Below, piece after piece: positions 46,397 to 56,218 of a stretch of DNA of 64,000 bases. A program made the translations under genes and the position numbers. The DNA is from Platanthera guangdongensis (lineage: Eukaryota; Streptophyta; Magnoliopsida; Asparagales; Orchidaceae), in assembly GCA_039583875.1 (NCBI GenBank), contig CM077151.1, positions 110,874,609 through 110,938,608 of the forward strand. Reading direction: 5' to 3'. Below the pieces are notes generated by a model. It made no database searches and was not told the DNA's origin. It saw only the letters and a list, made by a program, of their open reading frames with translations. How positions within the stretch are numbered: the stretch's first letter is position 1; each line of letters starts with the position of its first letter.

Positions 46397-47077
46397 TTGG
46401 GTTCATTTATGTCTAGTTATCGCCGTCGTTCACCTCCTCCATCTGAGTATCCTGAGTCTACATATACCCGACCTCATAGAGCCCCTCTAGAGAGATCTTC
46501 ATGTTATCATTATGATTATCATCGTTTCCCGCACATCACTCCTAGAGATCGTGTCGACCCCTCGACACAATTCCATCATTCTAGAGGCGATCACCACGAC
46601 GAGAGGTCCTCACGTCTTCATCATTACACCTCTCCGCGATTTCACGATGATAGAATTGAATATCGTTCAGTTCATCGCCGCTACACATCTCCTCCAGGAG
46701 AGGATCCTGGGTTTGGATATCACCGACCTCCATTGCACGTTCACAGGGCCCATACGCACTCACGAGCACAATCTCATTATGTTAGGAACTACCATCAAGA
46801 CGACCCTCAGGAACCCTATAGAGGTCACCATCGGCAGGAACACAATACATGTCAAGACCCTACTAGTGTTCCACCAATAGAGTTACATGAGGCTGAATTT
46901 ATGCGATTAGTTCTTGACCGCTGTGATCTCTTAGAAGGTCAGTTTGATCACCTAAGATCTACGTTACGAAGAAAGCCTAGGGATTTGGGTCAAGCCACCG
47001 ATGTGGCGAGTAGTGCTCCCACCGGGATAAGAGATCCGACACTTGGTTTTGATCCTTCTCAGTTTGATGAGATTTAG
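46397..47077 (+). CDS. Arg/His/Tyr-rich ORF1 of the 45014 element
   Basis: 226 codons; the best ATG is probably the one at 46409-46411 (SSYRRRSPPPSEYPES). The first 150 residues are very rich in Arg, His, Tyr, Ser and Pro (YHYDYHRFPH, HHSRGDHHDER), as in nucleic-acid-binding linkers. The last 60 contain a helical segment (LHEAEFMRLVLDRCDLLEGQFDHLRSTLRRK). No CCHC knuckle or gag core is seen. It takes the gag position, so a substitute nucleocapsid function is possible but not demonstrated. The stop is at 47075-47077, just before the hAT insertion. Confidence 0.5.
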   Translation: MGSFMSSYRRRSPPPSEYPESTYTRPHRAPLERSSCYHYDYHRFPHITPRDRVDPSTQFHHSRGDHHDERSSRLHHYTSPRFHDDRIEYRSVHRRYTSPPGEDPGFGYHRPPLHVHRAHTHSRAQSHYVRNYHQDDPQEPYRGHHRQEHNTCQDPTSVPPIELHEAEFMRLVLDRCDLLEGQFDHLRSTLRRKPRDLGQATDVASSAPTGIRDPTLGFDPSQFDEI

Positions 47078-47112
47078 TGCTCATGTGACCTTGAGGTTGA
47101 ACCTGATCATGA

Positions 47113-47120
47113 CCTTATGA
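47113..47120. other. TSD ccttatga (left) of the hAT element
   Basis: Matches ccttatga at 48688-48695. Confidence 0.92.
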
Positions 47121-47335
47121 CAAGCTTTTAAAAACCGGACCGGACCGGCCAGTCGGACCGGTCGAACCGCGGACCGGGCACCCAGCCGGTCCGGTCCAGG
47201 TACAAAAACCGCACCATCCACGGACCGCCCAAGAATCGGAGAACCGGGCGGGCGGACCGGTGGGCCGGGAACCGGGCGCGGTTTTACGCAACCGGGCGGG
47301 CCAAAGACCCAATATTAAAATAACTAAAAATTTAT

Positions 47336-47400
47336 AGATGGCAGGATTCGAACCCTGACCACTGTTGCTTTAGGAGAACAACCAACCACATAGGCATTTA
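47336..47400 (-). other. tRNA-like pol III B-box segment
   Basis: Minus strand reads GGGTTCGAATCCTGCC, a near-consensus B box. The upstream part has no convincing A box or cloverleaf, so this is not a tRNA gene. It may be a SINE relic. Confidence 0.4.
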
Positions 47401-47639
47401 GATCTTATGGTTTCATTTTATAATATTTTATATACATATAAATATTAACGTATATGTATAATTAATATACATATCTATATAAAAATTGATATACATATCT
47501 ATATAAAAATTAATATACATATCTATATAAAAATTAATTACATATTTTTAAATATATTATTATAGTAACATATGATATCTTTTAAAAATTAAAGTTTATA
47601 TATATTTTTAATATATGCATACATCTTCATAAATTTTAC

Positions 47640-47770
47640 GCTCTGTTTGGCACGGCGGTGGCGGTCATCAAGTGGTGGTTATGAACCGTCGCTCTTGAAC
47701 GTTCGACTTTTCTCGACTGTGGTCTTAACCGTTGTCATGCCAAAACTTTATTCTATTACTCTATTACAAT
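47640..47770. mobile_element. Tourist-like MITE fragment
   Basis: Starts gctctgtttggcacggcggtggcgg; matches the reverse complement of 21440-21606. The far terminus is missing. Confidence 0.5.
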
Positions 47771-47969
47771 GTCATTTTTACTATATTATATATATATATA
47801 TCTTTATTATATAATACAATATGCATATTTGGATCACACCATGAAACGCATCTGGACCGTCCGATCTCCAAACAATTGCTTCGGGCCGTTGGATCAAAAC
47901 AAGGTGGCCTGCATTTATCCAAATCATACAAAGTGTTACTGTTCATTTCCATCTGAAACCCGATACCTG

Positions 47970-48264
47970 CCCCCTCCCGCTGTCCCGCATCCCGTGCCCC
48001 CCGGCCTCACCGCGCCGCCGGCGGCGGAGCCGCCGGCGGCCTGCCCGCCGCCCACCGGCGGGTTCGCCGCCCTCCGGCGAACCCGCCGGTGGTTGTCCGG
48101 CGGCGAGCGGGCAGGGCCACCGCCGGCGGTGGCCCTGCCCGCTCGCCGCCGGACAACCCCCGGCGGGTTCGCCGGATGGCGGCGAACCCGCCGGGGGGCG
48201 GCGGGCAGGCCGCCGGCGGCGAGGTGAGGCCGGGTGGCGCGGGATGCGGGACAGCGGGAGGGGT
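47970..48264. repeat. GC-rich 295-bp palindrome
   Basis: The centre is at 48124/48125 (ccaccgcc/ggcggtgg). Arms run out to cccctcccgctgtcccgcat on the left and its complement on the right, with smaller hairpins within. Confidence 0.85.
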
Positions 48265-48364
48265 TTTTTTTTTTTTTTTTTAATTTAATAATTACTTTAT
48301 TAATTATTATATTTTTATATTTAATAAAAGTATACTTTTAATTTAATAATTATTATACTTTTAA

Positions 48365-48510
48365 GCCCGCCGGGGGCGGGCGTAGCCCGCCGGGGGCGGG
48401 CGAAGCCCGCCGGTCGGGCGAAGCCCGCCGGTCGGGCGAAGCCCGCCGGGGGGCGGGCGAAACCCGCCGGGGGTCAAGCGGGCGAAGCCCGCAGCGACGC
48501 ATCGAGAACG
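48365..48510. repeat. agcccgccggg tandem repeat
   Basis: Roughly 18-22-bp units of gggcgggcgaagcccgccgg repeated about six times. Confidence 0.8.
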
Positions 48511-48532
48511 GGCGGAGCCCGTTCGAAGATGC

Positions 48533-48534
48533 TA

Positions 48535-48610
<76 letters not shown>
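48533..48610. repeat. (AT)n microsatellite
   Basis: About 38 uninterrupted AT units. Confidence 0.95.
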
Positions 48611-48612
<2 letters not shown>

Positions 48613-48695
48613 CGGTTCGACCCCGGTTGAACCGGTTGAACCTTTCCCTCCGCCGGTTCGATTTCCGGTCCGGTTTTTAAAACCTTGCCTTATGA

Positions 48696-49480
48696 TACAG
48701 GTGGAGAGTGATAGTGGCATGACTAGTGAGCATGGTCACGTGGGTGAGGACGAGCGACCTGGTGTCGCTGTGATGGTATGCCCATCCTTTTCACCTCACC
48801 TATACCTAGTGCCCCCTTTGAACAGAGACACAGTTCTCGACACCATATCAATTGACCCACACTTGAGTCTGGGCACCCCCTACTCTTCCCTTAGTACTAT
48901 CTCGAGTCACTTCACTACTGAAAGTCGGGAGTATAGTGTTGACTTCATAGTGACTACTTCACCCATTTACGAGCACACGACCTCTATCAACGATACTCAT
49001 CTGAGAGATCTCATTATTAAGGACCTCATTGTTGAACCTTCAGATAAGTCTCCTGATGAGCCACTACTCCCTTGGGAGGTTCATGAGGCTAGCGTTGACT
49101 TTGTTGTGGGTGTCCTACTTGCTCCCACAGACACTACTGTTATTAGTGCTCTTCTCGTGGTGTATTGTCCTATCATTATCGACCTCCTCGGGATTAAGTC
49201 CTTGAGAGGCTCATTTAACAAGCCTTCCCTCCTACACTTTAGTGTTGAATTGTGTATCCGCACTAGTGATCATCTCACACATGATGACTTTTGGTATACA
49301 CCCCCTGGTGAGCCGCCTGATGGGCTATATCATTTGAGAGGTACCCATCACACTAGAGCTCCGCACTATTTTGTCACCATCTACGTCGTCCCCACGGGCG
49401 ATGACGTCGGTCACCCCAGATTTTTCTATCGACCATCCAGTAAGCCTCCTGATAGGCCACCCCATGTTAGCAATATCTAA
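48696..49480 (+). CDS. Unknown repetitive ORF2 of the 45014 element
   Basis: An open frame of about 260 residues that begins inside the right TSD of the hAT, so its true start lay left of the insertion. I recognise no enzyme motif. Features are an acidic Thr/Ser/Ile/Val-rich composition and recurrent W/F-Y-T-P-P-x-E-P-P-D motifs (WYTPPGEPPDG, FFYRPSSKPPDR, and a weaker EPSDKSPDEP). The same motif recurs in the 37-39 kb remnant, so it defines a family-specific domain. It sits where RT should be. It may be a rapidly evolving accessory protein or an ORF of captured host sequence. Confidence 0.5.
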
Positions 49481-49639
49481 GTCATTGTCAGGTCTTCCCT
49501 TAGGAAGTTTGTCGAGTATGTTGTGCTCTATGTGCATCGTTCGCTTCATTTGCATAAGTCAGTAGGTTAGTTGCACAGCATTTGCATGACTTGCATGAGT
49601 CGGTCCGCTGACGAATAATAACAAGCAATGAAAATTACA

Positions 49640-50395
49640 AAGCCCATGCAGATAAGCGAAGACGAGAGCAAATATTTAATATAGGCGAGAAGGTAATGGT
49701 GTGAGTCCGCCCTGAGAGGCTCCCTTCGGGGCCTGCCAAGAATTTAAGCGCGAGGCGAATGTGTCTGTACTCCATTATTAGTCGTATTGGGACCAACGTC
49801 TACCGATTTGACATCCCGGCCAATATGAGAATTCACCCTGTGTTTAATGTTGAAGATCTGACTCCATACTATGAACCTCATGAGTATGTGGACCCGAGCA
49901 GTGGAGATGCCCAGTCATCCCCACCCCCACTGTCGTTATCTTACCACCCTCATACGTCACCACCGTCTGATGGCCACCCCAGTCCACCTACTGTTGACAT
50001 CCAACCACCTGAGAACTCGTCTTCTTTGGTTTCACCGCAGGCCCCACCAATCGCACTGGGTTCCACCCTTCGAGAGATGAGCGATGAGAGCATCACAGAG
50101 TTCAGATTCCACCAGTTTGTTCCTACTTCAGATGGGCCGCGCTGTCGCTACTTGGTACATTGGCGGGACCGCCCCGATGCATTTGACGCTTGGATACTTG
50201 CAGCAGAGCTTGATCGATTCGCCCCTGGACTTCGACTTCAGCACGACCGTCTCCACTCACAGCTTTTTGGTAAGGGGGAATTGATTGGCGAGGACACCCT
50301 TCCGCCAATGACACTTGGACGACTTCCGGTGGACCTCTTCGAGTTGTACCTGGCGATCAGCGAGAGATTTCTGATCTCAATTCATCGGGAGATGA
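49640..50395 (+). pseudogene. Orphan integrase C-terminus with chromodomain-like end
   Basis: From about 49640 the frame reads the end of a gypsy integrase. A GEKVMV / RPERLPSGPAKNLSARR part is interrupted by a stop (tga at 49699-49701). Then from 49759 come SIISRIGTNVYRFDIPANMRIHPVFNVEDLTPYYE, a Pro-rich linker, and a chromodomain-like CRYLVHWRDRPDAFDAWILAAELDRF. Chromodomains guide integration of chromoviruses. The catalytic DDE core is not present in this element. The frame then runs on into the 3' LTR, so the C-terminus after the PPT is not biological. Confidence 0.7.
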
Positions 50396-50416
50396 ATTCT
50401 TTCAAGCCGGGGAGAT
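50379..50416 (+). other. Stem-loop and polypurine tract of the 45014 element
   Basis: aattcatcgggagatgaatt (50379-50398) is a perfect 8-bp stem with a GGGA loop. It is followed by ctttcaag and the PPT ccggggagat, then the LTR. Confidence 0.85.
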
Positions 50417-51327
50417 TGATGCGGAGCAGAGACAAGGACGTGCAATCCCGCCTCTCCTTCCCCTCCGTGGATCCCGACTCATCTCACCTTACTCCGGAAA
50501 ACGCTTATATCGTATCCTTGTATCTAGTGCTACCACCCTTACTGTTGTCAGGAATCACGAGATTACACACGGAATTTTCACCCATCTTCATTCCTCTCGG
50601 CACTGTTCCCGCACTTGCCCACTATTCACCTGCCTGTGCCGTTCATCCGCCCCTATACCAATCCCGCCGCCCCTCCCCTCCGTGGATCCACTTCTCATTA
50701 TCTATCTTGATCTATCCACCTCCAACACGTCATTTTCACCCATATTCCTCTTCCCGTTGCCCAGATCCGCCGTCAAATTATCGGATCTATCCACCTACAC
50801 CCGGATCCATTCCCTAGTGGCCGGATCTCTCCGTTTCCGGCACGTTCTCCCTCTTTTCCACCGTGGGCAGCCACCTCACCGTCACCGTGCCACCGTGTTC
50901 GCCTCCGATCGCTTGTCTTTGCATCTGGCCCTTCAAATTCTCCAGTGCCTCGGTTCAGCCCTCTACGTTGTGAGCATTTGTGGTATTGTATTCTGTGACT
51001 TGACATTTTCATTTGGTATTTTATCATATTGTGCTGAGATTATTGTTGGCTAGAAATTGATTCTTTTATGTTAACAATTGCAGGAGGAATTATTCTCCGC
51101 GCGCTTGCTTAGGCCCTCCGAGCGGAGGAAGCCGTTGTCAAATTGCTAAAAATTAATTACTTGTTTCTTTATTTCAATTATTTGCGTGACGTTATTAATT
51201 TCGTTGCTTATGGTAATTGTCGTTGCCGACCGACAGCCACCTTGCATGTTGCATAACATTAGTGTGTCACCCCTGCACCTGCACGTAGAGTTGTAGTTTC
51301 CGAGCACCACTTGCCTACCCTACATGA
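50417..51327 (+). repeat. 3' LTR of the 45014 element, shortened
   Basis: 911 bp, starting tgatgcggagcagagac and ending ctacatga (CA changed to GA), followed by TSD gatag. About 400 bp of U3 including the TATA region of the 5' LTR is missing, and the following CT-rich part is rearranged. Confidence 0.9.
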
Positions 51328-51332
51328 GATAG

Positions 51333-52662
51333 TCTTCCTTAAGAATGAATATGTATAGAGTGTATAACAATAGTCAATTAAATGATTAATTCTTAATTAT
51401 TTGTTGTTTTTCAATTCCACACCTTTTCTTAGACATAATCTTATATTGCAGAGAAACTTTTGAAGTTTTTATTTATAATTGTCACGAGTGATTTTTTATT
51501 GTTTGACAATTTTTGCACGAAATGTTTTAATGAATTTAGTTTAATAGTTGGATAATCATTTTCATTTATCAATTTTTTGCTATTCTCTTGTGCAATTTGT
51601 ATTTAATTCATTACAATCAATACAAGGTGTAGCAATCTTAAACAAAGATCAAGAAGAAGAGTAGACACATTAAAATTTAGTTCTACATTAAGTTTTGCTT
51701 TTGACCTTTTCTTCTAAACATAATTTAGAATTTTTATTTTCAACTTACTAATCTTTCGTTTAGCAAATTCAAGCATATGAAATATAGAAATATGAGTTGT
51801 AGTAAACATGAAAATTGTTCTACTTACAAAGTTCTCGGATGAGGCAAGATATGAACATAAAGTTCTTTTGACATTTTTTTTGTGCACGATGTGCTTGCCA
51901 TATCGCCATCCGAGCTTGATATTGTGAACACGCACTCATTCTTTGGTTGGTCTTCCTCCAAGCACAAGTCTTCATTTGTTTCTTATCTCGGATCCATAAG
52001 AACTTCCTCGGGTTTATCATCTGTAGAAGGAAGACTCTACAAGACTAAGTTTTATCAAGAGAATTCCAAATCTCTAATGACGCCCTTATCCGGGGGGGGG
52101 GGGGGGAATAAGGTTTACTGTCTTATGAGATTTTGAAACTTTTTGCTGCAAGAATACACTTTCTGGATGTTAGTACAGTGCGGTAGGGTTACTCCGACTG
52201 TATCTCACAAAAACTGTATTCTTGTACGTTAACTTCGTTTAATTAGCACAGGTGATCGTTTCAACATTTACACGTTTATGATTTTATTTACACAAATAAC
52301 TTTCAGATTTAACTAGAGATTGCAAATATCAACATACTTTCATTAGAAGATTAAAGTAATATGAAATATTACAAAATCATTATCGGAGATTAAAGTAATC
52401 ATTACAATTATGATTAACCCTAGTTTGAATGAGATTTTGAAATTCAAATCGTAAATATTGCTGCCAAACTTGAAAGGTGTTACTATAACGCTTACTTTAC
52501 GATCTGCTTCAATTTCCGAACTGCAGTTCATCTCCTGCATGATACCAAATGAACAGAAGGTTTTTGAATATCTAATAGGCTACAATCTACTGATATCCTT
52601 CAGCCTCAGGGAGCCCTGGCATAATCAGAAGATACATAGGCTCTAATTAGCTCCCAAGAAAA
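51333..52662. other. Host intergenic region upstream of the PLAC8-family gene
   Basis: AT-rich. It contains a G run (52095-52106) and a possible exon relic on the minus strand (51828-52020). The last few hundred bases would hold the promoter and leader of the gene at 52663; no clear TATA box is recognised. Confidence 0.5.
51828..52020 (-). pseudogene. Possible 193-nt exon relic
   Basis: Minus-strand CTTCCTTCTACAG precedes it (good acceptor) and GTAAGT follows (good donor, 51827-51822). One frame is open across; another, more protein-like (CVFTISSSDGDMASTSC), has one stop. The family is not recognised. Confidence 0.25.
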
Positions 52663-54465
52663 ATGGTTCCCAGTGGTAATGGAAAATGCGCTGAAGAAAT
52701 TCAGGAAGAGGTTGGACAAGCAGCATTCCAGAATTGGACCAATGATCAGATTCCGTTGGAGGTTCAGACATCGCGTAGAGGATTATTAGGCGAGAGAAAG
52801 CAAAGAAAATGGTTTTTAGATTTTATCCGAGCCTTCCCTAGTAGAGTAAAACTCGGGCCTTCTCCATTGGTCAAGTTCTGGCAGTTTGTTGATGAGAAGG
52901 ATGAGATTTCACGCTCAGTTCCTTCGGAAGCTACCCGAAGCTCCTCTTCAGGCTTCAGTATATCCTTTCACAGGAAAATCGATTGGAGTTCTCTGTGGCA
53001 GCTCTCCAAGGCATGGATTAGAGATCCCATGAACATGGCTCTCTTCATATGGATTCTCTGTGTTGCCTTATCTGGTGCCATTTTGTTCATGGTGATGACT
53101 GGGATGTTAAACGGCGTATTACCGAGGAAATCCCAGCGGAATAGCTGGTTCGAAGTTAACAACCAAATTCTAAATGCTCTTTTCACTCTAATGTGCCTAT
53201 ATCAACACCCAAAGAGATTATATCATCTTATCCTTCTAATCAGGTGGAGGCCAGAAGATGTTCTGAAACTTAGGAAAGTGTATTGCAAGGATGGAGCATA
53301 TAAGCCCAATGAATGGGTGCATATGATGGTAGTGGTGGTTCTCCTCAACTTGAATTGCTTTGCTCAGTATGCTTTATGCGGTCTTAACCTTGGATACCCT
53401 CGATCAAAGAGGCCTGCCATTGGAGTTGCTCTATGCATCTCAGTTGCGATCGGAGCCCCAGCTTTTTCCGGCGTCTATAACATGTTGAGTCCTCTTGGCC
53501 GAGACTACGAGCCTAATGCCGATCAAGAAGCGCAAACCCTGGAGAACACCTCGACCCCGGTTACCAAGCCTTCTCAACTGCAGCTGAAGTCGCTCGAGCG
53601 GAGATATTCATTCGCATTGCATGGAAACCAAAGTGTTCCAGAGAGCAATCTGCAGTGGGTCGGCGGACTTTATGATTTATGGGATGATATAGCACTGGGG
53701 TACCTTTCTGTCTTCTGCAGCTGCTGTCTTTTTGGATGGAACATGGAGAAACTCGGGTTTGGCAACATGTACGTGCATATCTTGACGTTCTTCCTCTTCT
53801 GCATCGCACCGTTCTTCATCTTCAACCTTGCGGCAATTAACATCGATAACGAGTCTGTTCGAGAGGTGCTTGGGATCACCGGAATCTTGCTTTGTGTGTT
53901 TGGCTTGCTGTATGGAGGTTTTTGGAGGATTCAGATGAGGAAGAGATTTGTGCTTCCGGGCTATACCTTCTGCTGTGGCAAGCCTTCGGTTACCGATTGC
54001 TTTCTATGGCTTTGCTGCTGCGCATGCACTCTTGCTCAGGAAGTCAGGACGGCAGACTACTATGACATCGTGGAGGACACTTTCTTCTTGAAGAAAGCAC
54101 AGAATGGGGACGAATTTCCGGCTTCCCCTTTGCGGCGAGAGGACGCCCTGCCTCTATATATATCAAGCCCCAGTTCCCTCAATTATAACGGAATCTTGAA
54201 TCCAACACACAAGATGAGAGAGTCAGCAACTACCACAAGGTCACCGAGTAGGTTTGCTCCAGGCAGCCCTAGTTCTCCCTATAGAGGAAACACCAGTCCG
54301 TTGGAGATGATGAGAGAATCAACTCTGATGAGGTCTCCAGGTAGATTTGCTCCAGGCAGTCCTTTGCCTTTGATAGAGGAAGATGAGTCACTCAAAGGCT
54401 CTATTGATCCGATGAGGCCACCAGTTTCTCCTCTGATACGAAGAGAACCTGGCTCAATGCCATGA
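52663..54465 (+). CDS. PLAC8 / DUF2985 family membrane protein (600 aa)
   Basis: A single-exon frame with ATG in a good context (aagaaaaATGG). The N-terminus (1-90) is hydrophilic. Membrane segments are predicted by eye at about 124-150, 218-240, 250-272, 346-358, 370-394 and 402-420. The DUF2985-like part spans about 110-290 (LWQLSKAWIRDPMN...WVHMMVVVVLLNLNCFAQYALCGLNLGYPRSKRP). The PLAC8 domain spans about 333-466, with the Cys-rich CSCCLFGWN (352-360) and the hallmark CCxxxxC-type end, CFLWLCCCACTLAQEVRT (446-463). The tail (470-600) is Ser/Pro-rich and contains a duplicated RSP.RFAPGSP motif (525-536 and 556-567). Plant PLAC8 proteins act in metal, calcium or organ-size control; the function of this subgroup is not established. 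The gene is intact and is the only convincing host gene here. Solo and full LTR elements lie 1.3 kb upstream and 0.3 kb downstream. Confidence 0.93.
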   Translation: MVPSGNGKCAEEIQEEVGQAAFQNWTNDQIPLEVQTSRRGLLGERKQRKWFLDFIRAFPSRVKLGPSPLVKFWQFVDEKDEISRSVPSEATRSSSSGFSISFHRKIDWSSLWQLSKAWIRDPMNMALFIWILCVALSGAILFMVMTGMLNGVLPRKSQRNSWFEVNNQILNALFTLMCLYQHPKRLYHLILLIRWRPEDVLKLRKVYCKDGAYKPNEWVHMMVVVVLLNLNCFAQYALCGLNLGYPRSKRPAIGVALCISVAIGAPAFSGVYNMLSPLGRDYEPNADQEAQTLENTSTPVTKPSQLQLKSLERRYSFALHGNQSVPESNLQWVGGLYDLWDDIALGYLSVFCSCCLFGWNMEKLGFGNMYVHILTFFLFCIAPFFIFNLAAINIDNESVREVLGITGILLCVFGLLYGGFWRIQMRKRFVLPGYTFCCGKPSVTDCFLWLCCCACTLAQEVRTADYYDIVEDTFFLKKAQNGDEFPASPLRREDALPLYISSPSSLNYNGILNPTHKMRESATTTRSPSRFAPGSPSSPYRGNTSPLEMMRESTLMRSPGRFAPGSPLPLIEEDESLKGSIDPMRPPVSPLIRREPGSMP

Positions 54466-54786
54466 TGCTTATGTTTTTGTAGAACATACCTGTAAGTATG
54501 TTTTTAGGCCAAGACTTAGTAGTTCGTTTCTTATGTATTTCTTCAGGGCATTTATTTACAACTGTTTTGTGTAAATGATTATGCTGATGTTAGTTAATTG
54601 TTGATATGAGATTACCAGTTGTGCTGGTCCCGTGAATTTTGATTACCATTAGTGTTGAATTGTTAGTTCATTCTATTTCTCTCAAGTTTTTGATGCGTCT
54701 AATTACCTAAATTGCCTGTAATTGTGTAGTTATTACCTGTGTTACTTGTACTTGCAACTGTTAAGTTTGTTAAAGCGTCTTGTAGT
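54466..54786 (+). other. 3' flank of the PLAC8-family gene
   Basis: AT-rich, probable 3' UTR and termination region. No clear AATAAA was found before the solo LTR. Confidence 0.4.
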
Positions 54787-54791
54787 CATGT

Positions 54792-56213
54792 TGACGTAGC
54801 AAACACCGGTTTGCGTACAACTAATACCGTCAACCCTAAATGCGTGAATAAAACTCACACCTCAACGCGACAAATGGACTGACAAGAGAGAAACACTTGT
54901 CCAAACAAAGGTTCGCTAAGCCTCATCGGATCTCCCAAGGGCTATGAAGTCAATGTTCGATCCAGCGAAAAGGACCTACACGATCCGAACGAGTGATGTT
55001 GTACCAAAAGAAATCCACCCAAAATAAAGGGGTCGCAAGGGGATGGACTCTTCCAACAAGAAAACAAAGCCACCAAACCTTTTATCGATCGTTAGAGAAG
55101 TTACATAAAATCAACGACAAACACCAAGCCAATGCTCGCACACAATTAAACAACGCGCGCGCTAATTTAGACATGCTCAAACACTTGGCGAGCAAGCTGA
55201 AAGACACCGCCTCCGATTGGTACGAAATTGATTGCAAGTCATGCACACTCCAATCCGACACTATGGACTAGCGGAGGTGCAATTTCGGAGCGGAGATTTC
55301 CAACCCGTGAGTAATAACTGCAACAAGCACTTAGCCACCGAGTGATGAACCCTCTCCGATCAATTGATTGGAGACGAGCGACGCACTCTCAACGCCCCAA
55401 TTCGTTCGTTGTTTCCGACCGCACACAAATTCGATCACAACCACAAGAACACAAGAAAAAATGAGACGAATCACACACAAGGTGGAGAGGTGAGAAAAAC
55501 GTTACCCAACCGGATGAGATCCGGAGATGAAGGTCGCGGCAAGCACCGACCCAAGAGATCACGTCGGGGAAGGTGGCGGCTGGCCGGAATCTCGCCGTGG
55601 CTTGACAATCGGCGGGGGAAAGAGCGGCTAGCCGAAAACCTCGTCGGGGCTAGGTGTTCGTCCAGGAAGGGGGCGAGCTCGTTGGTGTCGCGCCGGCGGA
55701 GATGCGGCCGATCGGTGTCGCACCGACTGGGAGTATTGGTGGCGTCGCACCACCAAGAGTGCCGGCTTCACGCCGGAGGAGGAAGGCACCGCCGGTGTCG
55801 CGCCGGGGTAGGCTCGCCGAGCAGCAGCGTCGCGCCGTGCGGGATCGGGAAGAACCGGAGGAAACAAAATCTCTTTAATTTTTCATTAGGGTTCAATCAA
55901 AGATGATGAGAATTTATACTCCTCAACATTCTCATCCTAGCCACACATTCAAGCACCTAATCCTAACCATCCAAATGGTTTTTAACTCAAAATAAATTCA
56001 AGAAATAAAAGAGAGATCAAACGTCCGTGACCGCCTAACATTTTGGTCGATCGGACTCACAATCAAAAATAAGAACTAACAAATTATGTTTATTAATATT
56101 CGTAGATAACTCAATGTTTGTAGCAGAGCATGTCGCGGTAGGACTTCCTTGTGTTGGGGTGAAGATTGTGCGCGGGCGTCGTGTCTTCCAACGGTGGCGG
56201 TTCGGCGCCATCA
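54792..56213 (-). repeat. Solo chromovirus LTR, TSD catgt
   Basis: 1422 bp from tgacgtagc to gcgccatca with catgt at 54787-54791 and 56214-56218. The part from 55334 on aligns with 58541-59414. It contains a GC-rich block of cgccgg/gtcgcg words (55500-55860) read by chance as Arg-rich ORFs. Confidence 0.93.
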
Positions 56214-56218
56214 CATGT

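Larger units (their letters stand above)
47121..48687. mobile_element. Non-autonomous hAT-like element with nested repeats
   Basis: 1567 bp with termini caagcttttaaaaaccggacc and ggtccggtttttaaaaccttg, a perfect 8-bp TSD, and subterminal runs of ccggaccgg/ccggttcga. Typical of plant hAT derivatives starting CAAGGTTTTAAAAACCGG. Inside are a B-box-like segment, a MITE fragment, a giant GC palindrome, a GC-rich tandem repeat and an (AT)n tract. No transposase frame. Confidence 0.9.
45014..51327 (+). mobile_element. Non-autonomous gypsy element split by a hAT insertion
   Basis: 5' LTR, PBS, an Arg/His-rich ORF, a hAT-like insertion, an ORF with repeated YTPP.EPPD motifs, an integrase C-terminus/chromodomain ORF, a PPT and a 3' LTR, with a 5-bp TSD. 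RT, RNase H and integrase core are missing. Without the hAT insert it would be about 4.7 kb. Confidence 0.9.

Noticed and set aside
47341..47412. tRNA gene
   Set aside because: Only the B box fits. No A box, acceptor stem or cloverleaf can be drawn.
47769..48283. ORFs over the GC palindrome
   Set aside because: Pro/Ala/Arg-rich translations of a palindrome appear on both strands with no motif.
49759..50817. One 352-residue protein as read from the frame
   Set aside because: Only the part to about 50395 is element coding sequence. The rest crosses the PPT into the 3' LTR.
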